This document shows, piece by piece, positions 24,890 to 35,700 of a stretch of DNA of 64,000 nucleotides. A program made the position numbers and the translations under genes. Source of the DNA: Sipunculus nudus (Eukaryota > Annelida > Sipuncula > Golfingiida > Sipunculidae). The number at the start of each line of letters is the position of its first letter. Positions within the stretch are counted from its first letter, which is position 1. Under the pieces are notes generated by a model. It had not been told where the DNA came from and ran no database searches. It saw nothing but the letters and a program-made list of their open reading frames with translations. Location: positions 71,590,453 to 71,654,452 of the forward strand of contig CM049311.1 of NCBI GenBank assembly GCA_026874595.1. The letters are read 5' to 3'.

Positions 24890-25930
24890 CAATCAATACA
24901 TATATACAGGCTGTACACAGGCGCCAAAACTAGGTAAGCTACTTGTGACCATTAGTTTGCCAAAGATGTTCTCATGCTGTTTTGTATTGTGTTCAACAGT
25001 TGTGCATGAAAAGTGGCTGAAACTTTTTATCAAGAAGGCAAAAGCCAGCTAACCTAGGTCACAGGTCCAATGTTGTTGTTAAAAATGCAAAGCCTCAGTT
25101 TCTCCTTGTTCTTGCCTATGCATAGAGTTAGATCTACTTTGCCTCAGGGGTGAGAATCATTGACAGGTCCCGATCCGGGGGGGGGGGGGGATTCCCGGAT
25201 CTACGCCTGTTGGTAATGGGTCTATTCGATCAAATTATTAAGATTCATTTAAAATCAGTGATGTTTAAGTATAGAAAGGATATATATTTTATTCAGTTTT
25301 CTGGAGATAATATATTGACGTTCTGAATGTGACTTAAGTTAGATAAACCATGGCGAAGTTCAACACAACACACTAACGTTACCTGAACCAATCACAGAAC
25401 CGGTATATAATGTCTAACTATCAGGACTGTCTTGCCCCATGCAAAAACACGACATGACCTATGCATGAGCAGCAACTTCCAATGAGGCTTTTGTTTGTCC
25501 AACATAGCTACTGGAGACGGTCATCCTATATTAGTACTTAATTGTAACAGTTTTAACTAGGGCCTGCGCTTACAAATACAACTTGATGAGCTTATTATGC
25601 AAAAGGTCTTGGCACGCCCTGACAATGTACGAAATTGGGTGAACCAATTTCAGGGCGGGGGGGGGGGGGGGGCTGTTGCGCCTGTTTTCACAATTAGTGC
25701 AACCAGCCTGAAGCGGATGGCTCAGTTTCAGAATTGCTGGACTTGGGATAGATTTACGTCATGCAATATGCAAGGTCTTCCGACTCATTGCTGGTACCTG
25801 ATCAATGCTTTTTCATTTATGTCATTTTGAAAAGGCCCTTGGAAAAGATGTCATTGGAAAAAATGTGGACCTTTTGAAAATGTTGGGGGGGTCGTACGAC
25901 CCTTACGACCCCCCCTTGCATACACCCATG

Positions 25931-26175
25931 AACCTGGTGTGGCAACAGGATAAGTGGCTTTGGTATACTATGTCATCATTTTCAACGGCTAATTTGTCAT
26001 TTTCAAGTGTGTTTGTATGAGCTATGACTTAGCTGATCCTGTAGCTGATGACTGTGCTGCCGTGTGTGTAAACAACAGATTAATTGTGTCTGACGCACAG
26101 ACATCCCACACCCATGCAATATTTGACCCAAGAAGCAAGAAGAAGAGGTTGGACAAAGGGATTATTTCTTAAATC
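25931..26175 (+). repeat. Right half of dispersed repeat R
   Basis: It aligns with 47253-47490, for example GTGGCAAC(A/T)GGATAAGTGG, CTTTGGTAT, GTGTGTAAACAACA and GAGGTTGG(A/G)CAAAGGGATT. It continues the repeat interrupted at 21403. Confidence 0.8.
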
Positions 26176-26600
26176 TCAAGCATTTTGTGACAGCTTTGTA
26201 TGTAAGTAAATCTTTACCAAACTAGATTTATCTTCTTTAAGATCACCATGTTTTACAACAGGTGTAACAAGTGGAAAAAGCCTAGGGGAAAATTCAAGTA
26301 CAAACTAATGAGATTTATATATTCCAGATGTATATGAAAACTATTTATAAGCAACGCTTCTGCATTTGTTTAATATCAGACATAACAGATATTCTGTTTA
26401 TATTATGAACAAGCGAGAACCCCTTCATCTTCTAACATTATTAACAGAAAAGATACACCAAGAAGAAAGAAACTTATCATTAATACATTTCAGGTACCAC
26501 TTTAAGTGTTTTGCGAGATATATTGTACATGATTAGCCTAACATAAACGCAACACAAAGGTAAAGCTGACTAAAATGATTATGTATTGTGACACTAACAT
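26176..26600. other. Unannotated AT-rich stretch
   Basis: No gene or clear repeat is visible. Confidence 0.4.
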
Positions 26601-27480
26601 AACAAAGGACCCATGGTTCACGGCGCTCAGCTGTTATATATGATCACAAAATATGATTTGGAGATGTCAGGCACATGATGGCTTTTTTGGTAATATAAGC
26701 TGTATTATGAGTTTTTGGTGTTTAACTCAAGTTATGTAAGATTTTGATAGTATCCTTTGAGACAGGGAAGAGGATTGATGTCATTTATATTATTCACAAA
26801 TGGAGTGCTATTGTCACACAGGTTTTGACTTGGCCATATAACTTTATCTACATTGCAGTAGAAGTATTTGAAAAAAAAAACTGTCCATTATCAGTCATGT
26901 TAATTAAGCTTTTTACAAATGAGTTAACTGTTATTTAATAAATACTGGTTATCCCTACCCTAGAGTAGCACTAGCACATAAAACATAAGAGTTTAACTAT
27001 TTATTAAAATTTAATTACAAATATTGTGCAAATATGATTTTAATTAAAAATAATTACATAATCTTATTAATTTCTTTTAATAATATAACTGAAATAAATG
27101 ATTTTTAAAATTATATTATAGAATATATTCATGAATGCATTAATGAATACATTTTGAAAGTATTTGCCTTCATATTCAAATTCTTTCATTTTTACCTGTA
27201 TTCCTATTCTTACGCATGAATTATGGAGTACATGTTCATATTCGTATTCAAATATATTTGCACCATGTCTGGTATTTAATCAGTTTCAGCCATACAAAGA
27301 TGCTGAGAATCCAGAATAAACAAAATTCACAAATTTAAATAATGATCATAAGTACCTGGCTTGATGGCTTTAATTTATATTTTAAAAAATAAAACTAATA
27401 TGTTCATTTTGGACTACTTTCAAATCAATCTACACACTAGAAACAGTAATAATCTTTTATGAAAATTATTAACATTACAG
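26601..27480 (+). mobile_element. 5' module of a Helentron-like repeat (copy B)
   Basis: It begins AACAAAGGACCCATGGTTCA, then CGGCGCTCAGCTG. About 0.9 kb aligns with the reverse complement of 54660-55403 inside ENPP intron 3. Shared phrases include GGCGCTCAGCTGTTATATA, ACAGGGAAGAGGATTGAT, TTTTGACTTGGCCATATAAC and GAATATATTCATGAATGC. The copy is cut short where copy C begins at 27535. Confidence 0.75.
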
Positions 27481-27534
27481 AAATCATAAAGAAAACTTTC
27501 TAAGATCTGATTTTTTATCATTTTCAAATTTTAA

Positions 27535-29911
27535 ACAAGGGACCCATGGGTCATGGCACTCAGCTGATGGTGGTTGGAATATAAATGTATCACCATTGTG
27601 ATACTATATTGAGTCAATAAAGCTAAAGCTTATGAATATCATAGACATGTTGGGCTATTATAAGGGAATTTAATGTAATATGTGAGTATATGATATATGT
27701 AATAACCTGACTGTTTATTTTTTATTTATTTGGGAGGGGTTGAAAATAGCGATATATATTTGAGAAAATATTAATGCAATTACAGTATACTAAGCAGTGG
27801 TAGAATGATGAAAAGGCTATTTGTTGAAGGTTCTATAGTGTATGAAAGTCTGCAAGATTTCAATTTGACAGATATAATGTTATGATTAACTATTCTGATG
27901 AGGGGATTTATGAATTTGTGACTGTATGACATGATACCTCTTCGGTCTTGACAGGTACATTATTTCGATGCCCAACATGTCTACATGATTACACCATATT
28001 GACATAATTTCTGGTATGTGCATAGGTACATATGGACATATAGTTATGCAAAATATAAAAAATATGAATATATCTGATTCATCTTGTTCTTGTTTACTGA
28101 GGTTGACACTGAGATTAGGTTCAGGGAAGGGAACAGTGAGGGCATCAAGGAGGGGTGGATACAGAGAGAAATATGGAGAGAGAGGGGACGGAGCATTCAA
28201 CAGAACTTAAACACCTGGAATGTTAAAATCTACTAGTAAAATATTATGAAATGTAGATAAAGTCTGAGAGGAAGAGGTAATCTCGGTCATGGCTGGTTGA
28301 TATAATTGAAGAAATTGTTGCAAATAATATTTTGAGATCTGACCATGCATTTCCATTGGTTACCTTTTTGATAAGCTGTTGACAGTAAAACAGTTTACAC
28401 ATTTGTCTAATGAGATCCAATTTTTTAATAAACCTTTTTTTCTATTTTATATACATGTATACAGTTGCCATAATGTCCCCACTCCACAGTTGGAAGGACT
28501 TGATTGGGGGAGGAGGGGGTTATGATGGGAGTTACAACGCCTCTGTCACTGTATATATATTTTCTTTAATTAATGATTAAATTTTATGCAGTTGCAATAG
28601 AACTATTGTTCACAGTGCCAAGGAGCAAGAACTCAGTGGGGTGGGGGAAGAGGATAGTGGGAGTTAGAACACCCTTGCATATACATGTATACAGGATATG
28701 AAATTTAATTCAACAGTGCTTGCAGGAAAATAAAGTTTATTCATAATTATTAAATATTTAAATCAGGCAGAAGGATGAAGAAACAAAGCAAATCATTTTA
28801 ATTCCAATTCTACTAAGCCAGGAAAAAATTAAAAATATTTGCATTAATTCTTTTTTTTTTATTATATCATTTTTTCCAGAAATAAAAATGTTACTATACA
28901 TTTATAGTATAAAATATATATGTAAATATTTCAGTTGATTCACATTTCAAAATTGCATTAAGATTTATAGCTAATTAATCGGTTTTATAGTACCTGTCAA
29001 CAGATTGGGTACGGGGTAGGAAGGGAGGCATAGGGGTGAGAGAGAATGAGAGAGGGAAAGAGAGAGAAAGAGAGAGAACAAGAGAGAGAGCTAGACTGTC
29101 ATGGAGAGAGAGAGAGACAGAGAGAATGCTAGACTGCCAGAGAGAGAGAGAGAGAGAAAGAGAGCAAGAGAGAAGCTCTCAGCTGATAATTACTGCCTGA
29201 CCCAGCCTGACCCAGACACTCACAGAGACACTAGGCCAGGAGTCAACAAGTTAAGTAACAACCTAGCACACTGTATACCAGTGACTCGATGTAAACATTC
29301 AAGACATGGTGCTTGAAAACTTGAATGAAATCTACAGCTTTTGATCAGTTGGTTTTAAATTTCAGATTTTAACAGATGAAATGCCTATGAGTACATGCTG
29401 TGAAAATTAAATCCATAGCACTTACAGCAAAAAACATGCCATGGTCAAATATGGGCAATAATTAAGGTACTGGTTTTATATTTATGCTAATAACTTTAAA
29501 AATTTACAACATTAAGATTTATAATTTTGGGTATACAACTGAATCTTGATTAAACTATGTCCCTGAAAAAGTCTCTAGCAACAATTCTCATGTGAAGTTA
29601 GAAAATATATTTCCTGATTTTTTACACAGTGCATTATGTTTTTGCCCATAACTTCAAAATTTACACAATACTGACCTAATTCAGTTTTGTACATAGGAAA
29701 TATATGGAGAAATATCTTAGGAAGTCCTAGTGACCAAATTTTTGGTATGGTAGGAGATTTTGGACACATCTAACTGTATGCCAAATTTGGATTCGTACAT
29801 TCAACGGTTTCAAAACGTGCCAGTTTAACGGACTGACAGAGGGAAGACATGACAGACAGCCGACGGAAAAAGGACCATCGCTATATAGTCAGACTTATAG
29901 TCAGCTGGGCT
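27535..29911 (+). mobile_element. Helentron-like element (copy C)
   Basis: The 5' end ACAAGGGACCCATGGGTC matches copy A, and the first ~640 bp are homologous to 11271-11925. From about 29270 the sequence matches the core of copies D and E (TTTTGATCAGTTGG, ACATGCTGTGAAAATTAAAT, GGTAGGAGATTTTGG). It ends in a degraded GACAG/GACGG tract and TAGTCAGACTTATAGTCAGCTGGGCTA, a decayed form of the 31-nt terminal hairpin. The middle holds a GA-rich tract. A 104-codon frame on the minus strand (27886-28200) has no recognised domain. Confidence 0.65.
29037..29176. repeat. (GA)n-rich low-complexity tract
   Basis: GAGAGA-type runs are interrupted twice by GCTAGACTG(T/C)CA. A 71-codon frame through the tract is a by-product of the simple sequence. 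Confidence 0.9.
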
Positions 29912-30059
29912 AGAAATGTGCCATGGCAAATTTGGGTAAAATTTAAATAGACATAATCACAAGCAATATTATGCCTATTATTTCACACTAAAAGTTCAGT
30001 TTTTCTTTATACAAAAGTTTCCCAGCAAAACCATCCAAGCACACCTCGTATTCGGCTGT

Positions 30060-31108
30060 TTAACAGGTTGTTATTGTTCTGCATGTTGGTAAACAGTCCA
30101 CATATATCTGTTTACCATAATAGGGCCAAGAGACCGGAGGTCAGATTGTGACCCGCAACAAGTAATGTTTCAGCCAGTGGGAACATGAATTGCATTTTTG
30201 GGCCAAGTAAGTCAAGGAATCTCTTGGCTAAACAAGTAAAAGCACTAAATAACAAAGGAAATCTTGTCTGAATTGTATTATTTTATGTCTTTGAAAAGTG
30301 AAAATCAAAATAAACATTTTTACAACACCCCTTGATATATGTTTTTTGGCAGCTTGTTTATTTGGTTTCTTTTCTTTTCTTCGCAAATCCAATTTCCTAC
30401 CCCTCAGTGATAAAGCTGTTTCACAAACGTGTGTGAGCAGGCGAGATATAAAATTTTCGTTACAGTGCGCGGTTGTTCGTGTTAACAATACAAAGACTAT
30501 TCAGTACGAACATAGAGTGCTGGTGGTACCTTTGCCGCATATTCCTAAATCTCCGCTGTGCCCTTCACAAACACTTTTGCTATTGTTCAAATTGACACCT
30601 ACTTCAGGTGATTCTCTGGACAGTGTTTCAGTATGGACTGGGGTCTCATAGATGAGTGCTAACGTTCAATGTGTTTCTCAGTCGGCTTAAAACAGGGTTG
30701 GAGGTTTTAGGCTATGATCCAGCTCTTTATGCCAGGTACAGATTCAGAAGGGGGGTGGGGGGTGCGACCTTGGCTCTCCAAGCGAACTTGCCTATGGAAT
30801 TAATAAAACACCATGGAGACTGGTGCAGTAATGCCAATCAGCGATATCTGGACCTTTCAGTGAAAGATGTAAAGTTGCCAAGGCTCTTGCTCTTGCAGTC
30901 ACGCGTTGAAGGTGGGGGGGGATGGTCTTACTACGATTTGGGGTGTTTTGGGATGTATTTTATATTGTGAGCCTTTGGAAGGGTATTCACGAGAACCAAA
31001 TGGCTTGAGGTTCTCGGGCTTAAATAAAATCCTGTTATACCCCAGATTGTGTTTGTGTGTGAGTATCTGAAATTAACAGCTTGTTATTGTTCTGCATGTT
31101 GGTGAACA
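30060..31108 (+). mobile_element. Decayed tyrosine-recombinase element with direct repeats
   Basis: A 36-bp direct repeat containing TTGTTATTGTTCTGCATG lies at 30060-30095 and 31073-31108, identical at 34 positions, and brackets the recombinase remnant. A second phrase, AAATCAAAATAAA(C/T)ATTTTT, also occurs on both sides (about 30302 and 31117). DIRS/Ngaro elements carry split direct repeats rather than LTRs, which would fit; Cryptons are the alternative. No reverse transcriptase is seen in the interval. Confidence 0.5.
30298..30970 (+). pseudogene. Tyrosine recombinase fragment, frameshifted
   Basis: Two consecutive frames encode the halves of a tyrosine-recombinase catalytic domain. Frame 1 (30298-30651) has GFFSFLRKSNFLP, which aligns with the first catalytic-arginine region of DIRS/Crypton-type recombinases, then VPLPHIPKSPLCP. 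Frame 2 (from about 30656, entered by a frameshift near 30640-30656) has FLSRLKTGLEVLGYDP, YRFRRG, then HHGDW and RYLDLS with the presumed nucleophilic tyrosine. The family's H-x-x-R histidine appears replaced by tyrosine (RYRFRRG), and an in-frame stop separates the halves. The N-terminal domain is missing. It is a non-functional relic; the call rests on recalled family motifs. Confidence 0.65.
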
Positions 31109-31370
31109 CAATAAAAATCAAAATAAATATTTTTAAAGGAGGGTTAAAATTGACGCGGGCGGTGCCTAAGAACCAACCTTTTTTTTTGGCCCAACTTAAA
31201 AAATTTACAAAATTCTGATCTAATTTCTTGTATACAATTAAATCCAGATTAAATAATTATATCTTGAAAAATATTCTCTAGCTTCAACAATTACTATGTT
31301 AAGTGTCAAAATATATTTCTTGCTGTTTTGATAAGGTATTTTATGTTCCAGCTCATAACATTTACAAACT

Positions 31371-31960
31371 AGAATATGGCAAGGGGAAATAGAGTGAGAT
31401 GTGTTGCATATTAGCATGGATGTCTGCCACATAAACATGTTTGTAGGTGGTGCCACCTGTTAATTGAAAGAGAAAGCTATCCAAGATGTAGAGATATAAA
31501 ACAATTTCAGGTGGATTAGTCAAACCACTGCTCAGATATGAGTGATTTATACCCAAGGCAGATGAACAGATGTACACCATAAAAAAGGGTGCAAGTTTGG
31601 CCACCAAATTGGTAAAAGCTGTAGAGCTATGTAAGATCTATACTCATGCAAAATTTCGGGCTGACACATCAAACCAGTCCTGAAATATTAGCATGGAAAT
31701 CTGCAGCATAAACTTAAATGTAGGTGACACCACCTGCTAAAAAATCGAGAAAGCTATCCAAGATACATGTACACATATGCAAAAGTTTAGGCAGATAAGT
31801 CAAATGACTGCTGAGATGAGTGATTTTATACCATGGCAGACAAACAGAAGGATATTGTGCAAAAATGATTGAAAGTGGCACCACCAGTTTTGTGTATGAT
31901 GAAGAGCTATGTGAGATCTATACACATGCAAAATTTCAGGTCAATACATCTTACCAATCC
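31371..31960 (+). repeat. Dispersed repeat Q, ~280-bp units
   Basis: It matches, in reverse orientation, the array at 47940-48760. Shared phrases on this strand include GGGGAAATAGAGTGAGA, TTAGCATGGATGTCTGC, GTGGTGCCACCT and AAGCTATCCAAGAT. At least two units are present, each holding a GGTGGTGCCACC-type palindrome and ATGCAAAATTTC(G/A)GG. Short frames on the minus strand are not supported as genes. Confidence 0.75.
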
Positions 31961-32224
31961 TAAGAAATTTTTGTGGAGATTGTATAGCAAGGTTCTCTTG
32001 GTCTGAACAGCAGGGTGATTACACCAAAACACCCCATCCTGTTGGTCCAATTGTTGGCCTCTGCCAGTACTGGTACAATCAGACCAACAAAAGGTGTCGC
32101 ATGTTTAAATTTGGATCTGTGTATGTGTGTTATTCTTGCATTTATAACAGAAAACATTTGGTAACTCATCTGAATGCAAATGTTGCCGAAACGTCATGAA
32201 AGTATGCAAAAATAGTTGCTAAAT

Positions 32225-32400
32225 CCTCTTACAGACATTCACGGATAGCAACACAAATCATCACCATTGATCCAGGATCATCCGTGTTATTTCTAGCATC
32301 ACTGTGTAAATACTGTGCAAGCATCTGGTGTGATCCTTGGTGCACCAGCATGTTAGAAGAAAAAATGAAACCTGCGCAATTTTTTGTCCCCAAGTACACG
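32225..32400 (-). repeat. Dispersed repeat S (inverted copy)
   Basis: Its reverse complement aligns with 34800-34985: ATGCTGGTGCACCAAGGATC, then AATAACAC-like sequence and GTGTTGCTATCCGTGAATG. Two overlapping minus-strand frames of 80-94 codons run through it but show no domain. Confidence 0.7.
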
Positions 32401-32405
32401 GATGA

Positions 32406-32905
32406 ACAAGTGACCCATGGGTCATGACGCTCAGCTGACAAGCATGACCTGTATTTAAAGCCTGATGGCATACCATATGGTTACTGACCATACTTATAAG
32501 ATGGAAGGTTTGGGATGAAAAGTCTGACTTGAAATGCATCCACAACTTTTTTCAAGAAGCTGGTCCTGTGACATTGACCTTTGACCCTAAGACCTAAATA
32601 TCAAAAGGTTTGTTCCTCTATTGACATGTAAGGTTTGGGATGATTATTTTGGCTATAAGAATTAATTCTGGGAGGTGCAAACACACCTTGAACTGAGAGA
32701 ATATAGGTCACAGTGACCTAATTTCAGATCTGCAAGGAGATCTTTTTAGAACCTCTAAGACTGCATAGGGTTCATGTATCTAGCCCTTACAGTTACAATT
32801 TGTGCACTGCTAACAGCCGGACGGCTGGCCGGATTGACAGACGGAAGGACGACGGACAATGACCCATCGCTATAGCACAGCATGACTAAAAGTCAGCTGA
32901 GCTAA
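32406..32905 (+). mobile_element. Short complete Helentron-like element (copy G)
   Basis: The 5' end ACAAGTGACCCATGGGTCAT, then GACGCTCAGCTGA, is the same type as copies A-C. The 3' end has GGACGG/GACGGAAGGACGACGG and TAGCACAGC...GTCAGCTGAGCTA, the same terminal hairpin type as copies D and E. The ~500-bp interior is different: it holds a TGACCTTTGACC block (about 32570) and an AGGTCACAGTGACCT block related to the 23.3 and 34.5-kb repeats, not the ATTAGGCAGC core of copies D and E. Confidence 0.75.
32705..32719. promoter_or_regulatory. Exact consensus ERE palindrome within a repeat
   Basis: AGGTCACAGTGACCT is two AGGTCA half-sites inverted with a 3-bp spacer, the classical estrogen-response element. 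The same 13-bp core occurs at 23505-23517, and a one-mismatch form (GGTCGCAGTGACC) at 34548-34560. The match is visible; receptor binding is not shown. Confidence 0.5.
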
Positions 32906-33635
32906 AAATCACTGAAACTGCACTGACAAAAGGATTTCTAAGGTGGCTAACTGGCAGACATAATGGATTTCTGACAAGTCTGACATTTGATATCACACAT
33001 CCTCCAATAAGAGACCAAACTTGTAGCAAATTCTCCAAAGGATGTTACAGTAATGAATGTCCAAAACAATTCAAAAGGCATTTTCAGGCCCTCATATTAG
33101 ATTTATAGATATGCAAATGTAAAAAGTGTAAGTCCAATATTTTTTATTATCACTCTGCTTTTCAATGGGATCAGCAGGGTAGGTAAACTGCAAAAACTTA
33201 AAGAAAAGAAATGCAGAAAGCATGACTAAAGGTCTTGTAATAAAAAAAAGCCATCCTGAATCCAGGTACACATCCACATATTATGAGAACAAACATTTGC
33301 TTTTATATCTGGTGATTTATATAAAAATATTCAGATATCTACGAAACTAAGTTTTTTGCTATGATTCCATAAAATAAACTGCAAAATGTTCCCATCATCT
33401 TATAAATCAGAAGCTAAACCTTAATACTATACTCTCACAGTCTTAATGCCTGGCTGAAGCATTCTGGCAACAGTGTTTTTGTTATGCAGTAACGAGGTAT
33501 TTATCACTCAGCCTTATCACTTAACAGGCTGATACAAAAGAGAGTCATATGTCACCAGCATCACTCACAATTACAGCCAGTGAGATGTACCATAACCAAT
33601 GGTTATATGTACAAGAAAAATAGAGATGGTCTACA

Positions 33636-34717
33636 AAATAAGTTTTTGTGAACATCCCTGACCTATGACCTTGGCCTTTTGCCCACATATCAACTGGATT
33701 CTTTCTAAATGATGGGTAACTACTAACCACTTACATCTGGCCGGATGTAATTACTTGGCAACCAATGAGTGAATAACTTAGACCTGCAACCTTTAACCTC
33801 CTGACCAGCTGACCTCAAAATCAATTCGTTACTTCTTCATGCAAAAAGACCCATAAATATGAAGTTTGAATCACATTCAGTGATGCATAGATGTGGCATA
33901 TGTGAAAGACTGAAGGTTTGGGTTGAACAGTTTCACTTGAAATATGTTCACAAGCATTTAGAACAATATTGTGACCTTGACCTTTGACCTTTTGAACTCA
34001 ACATCAATAGGCTTCTTCCCCTATTGGTAGGTAAGCCATATATGACAGATGGAAAGTATAGATTGAAAAGTTTGCCTGAAAATGACTCCACGCAAGAAGA
34101 GGGTGCTGTGAACTTGACCTTTGACCTCAAAATCAACAGGTCTTTTCCCCTGTTGGCAGAGAAGTGATATCAGTGCTGAAAGGTTTGGAATGAAAGGTCT
34201 AGCTTAAAATGTGTCCACAACCTTTTCAAAGAAGTGGATCCTGTGACCCTGACCTCTGACCTTGTGACCTCAACATCTATAGGATTCTTCTCCCACTTAG
34301 TAGGTGAGCTATATGTGAAGATCAAAGAATTGGGATGAAAGGTTTGGCTTAAAATGCATCCACAGGCTTTTCAAAGAAGTTGGTTCTGTGACCTTGACCT
34401 TTGACCTTGTGACCTCAAAATAATTATGGTTCTTCCCCTGTTGGTAGGTGAGCTGTATGTGAAAGATGGAAGGTTTGGGATGAAAATTTTGGCTAAAAGA
34501 CTTATTTCTGGGGGGATGCAAACACACCCCATAACTTCGAGAATATAGGTCGCAGTGACCTAATTTCAGGTTTGCAAGGAGATCTTTTTAGAACCTCTAA
34601 GACTGCATAGGGTTCATGGCCCTAGCCCCTACGGTTACGATTTGTGCCCTGCTAACGGCCGGACGGACAAAGACCCATCGCTATAGCCCAGCATGACTGA
34701 AAGTGAGCTGAGCTAAA
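33636..34717 (+). mobile_element. AGGTCA-rich repeat with Helentron-like 3' end (copy H)
   Basis: About six ~145-bp units contain GTGACCTTGACCTTTGACC or variants (near 33650, 33781, 33963, 34106, 34241 and 34385). They are monomer relatives of the halves of the 288-bp units at 14.9-16.4 kb. A 3' module (about 34500-34660) parallels 32640-32830 closely, then comes a short GGCCGGACGGACAAAG tract and a TATAGCCCAGC...GTGAGCTGAGCTA hairpin. The 5' end is not recognised. Confidence 0.7.
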
Positions 34718-34794
34718 AATTATCCCTATTACTCCTGGTAGGCACAGTGCACCTCAGTGCATCCACCATATACATCCGGGAGTCTCCATGTAGC

Positions 34795-35078
34795 CACCAG
34801 GAGCTACGTATTGGGACCAGCATCTTCCGGATGCAGGTTTAATTTTTTTCTCCAATCATGCTGGTGCACCAAGGATCACACTGGATACCTGCCAGGTGTA
34901 TACAAGGTGATGCTTGAGATAACACTAATGATCCCGGAACAATGATCCAGGATGATCTGTGTTGCTATCCATGAATGTGTGAAAGCCCCATTACGAAATC
35001 CTGCTGGAGTCCCTGGAAAACCATGGATTAAATTCAGGGATGATCTGTGTTGTTATCCGTAAATGTGTGAAAGAGGCT
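34795..35078 (+). repeat. Dispersed repeat S, one copy plus partial second
   Basis: ATGCTGGTGCACCAAGGATC and GTGTTGCTATCCATGAATGT match the inverted copy at 32225-32400. A second partial copy (GGGATGATCTGTGTTGTTAT then CCGTAAATGTGTGAAAG) ends near 35070. Confidence 0.65.
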
Positions 35079-35127
35079 TAAGCAAATCAACATGCACTTA
35101 AGTTCCCTTAGCAAAATGAAAAGTTTG

Positions 35128-35163
35128 CCGCTGCTTTGCTGGAACCGTGCTGCAAAGCAGCGG
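35128..35163. repeat. Perfect 12-bp-stem hairpin
   Basis: CCGCTGCTTTGC (35128-35139) and GCAAAGCAGCGG (35152-35163) are exact complements around a 12-nt loop. It sits immediately before the 63-bp minisatellite and shares its GCTGC-rich composition. Confidence 0.85.
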
Positions 35164-35189
35164 AAACCAAACTAGGCTGCAAGAAGAGT

Positions 35190-35695
35190 GTGCAGGAAGG
35201 CTGCAGCTAGCAGCATGCTTCCCGCTGCCTGCCAAAGGCTGCAGGAAAGTGTGCAGGAATCTGAATTGTGTGCTGGAAGGTTGCGGAAGGGTTGCCGCTA
35301 GCTGCAGTCCTATAGAGTAATTTAATACTGTGCGCAGGAAGGCTGCGGGAGGGTTGCAGCTAGCCGCAGTCCCATAGAGTTAACTGGATGTGTGCACAGG
35401 AAGGCTGCGGGAGGATTGAGGCTACCCACAGTCCCATATAGTTAACTGGATGCTGTGCGCAGGAAGGCTGCAGGAGGGTTGCGGCTAGCCGCAGTCCCAC
35501 AGAGTTAACTGGATGCTGTGAACAGGAAGGCTGCGGGAGGGTTGCGGCTACCCGCAGTCCCATATAGTTAACTGGATGCTGTGTGCAGGAAGGCTGCGGG
35601 AGGGTTGCGGCTAGCTGCAGTCCTATAGAATTGTCTGAATGCTGTGTGCAGGAAGGCTGCGGGAGGGTTGCGGCTAGCCGCAGCCTTTTACAGTT
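35190..35695. repeat. 63-bp minisatellite with a 12-bp palindrome per unit
   Basis: CAGGAAGGCTGC recurs at 35335, 35397, 35460, 35523, 35586 and 35649, a 62-63-bp period, with more diverged units from about 35193. Most units carry GCGGCTAGCCGC, a perfect palindrome, or a close variant. Because 63 is a multiple of three, a minus-strand frame stays open for 68 codons as a 21-residue repeat (35360-35563). I regard that as a consequence of the period, not as a gene. The array is much more GC-rich than its surroundings. Confidence 0.9.
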
Positions 35696-35700
35696 TTATT

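Larger units (their letters stand above)
21404..25930. mobile_element. 4.5-kb terminal-inverted-repeat DNA transposon, non-autonomous
   Basis: The left end reads CAGGGGTGTATCCAGG, and the reverse complement of the right end reads CATGGGTGTATGCAAGG. Similarity continues inward at lower level (GTCGT, then ATTTT and GGACC/GGTCC phrases). Flanks are AAACT (21399-21403) and AACCT (25931-25935), a 5-bp target duplication with one change. The two flanks are the halves of one repeat that is uninterrupted at 47126-47490, so that locus serves as a natural unoccupied site. CAGGGGCG/CAGGGGTG-type ends occur in hAT-like elements, but a 5-bp duplication is not the standard 8 bp, so the superfamily is uncertain. 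No transposase frame is seen inside. A tandem repeat (23330-23990), a solo LTR (24049-24889) and G runs of 14 and 16 at 25177 and 25657 lie within. Confidence 0.7.

Noticed and set aside
25145-25209. Tiny element with CAGGGGTGAG and GGATCTACGCCTG ends
   Set aside because: The ends resemble the CAGGGG-type termini, but the flanks (TGCCT and TTGGT) do not match and the interior is mostly a G run.
35360-35563. Minus-strand 21-residue repeat protein
   Set aside because: The 63-bp period keeps the frame open by arithmetic; no start context or flanking coding sequence supports it.
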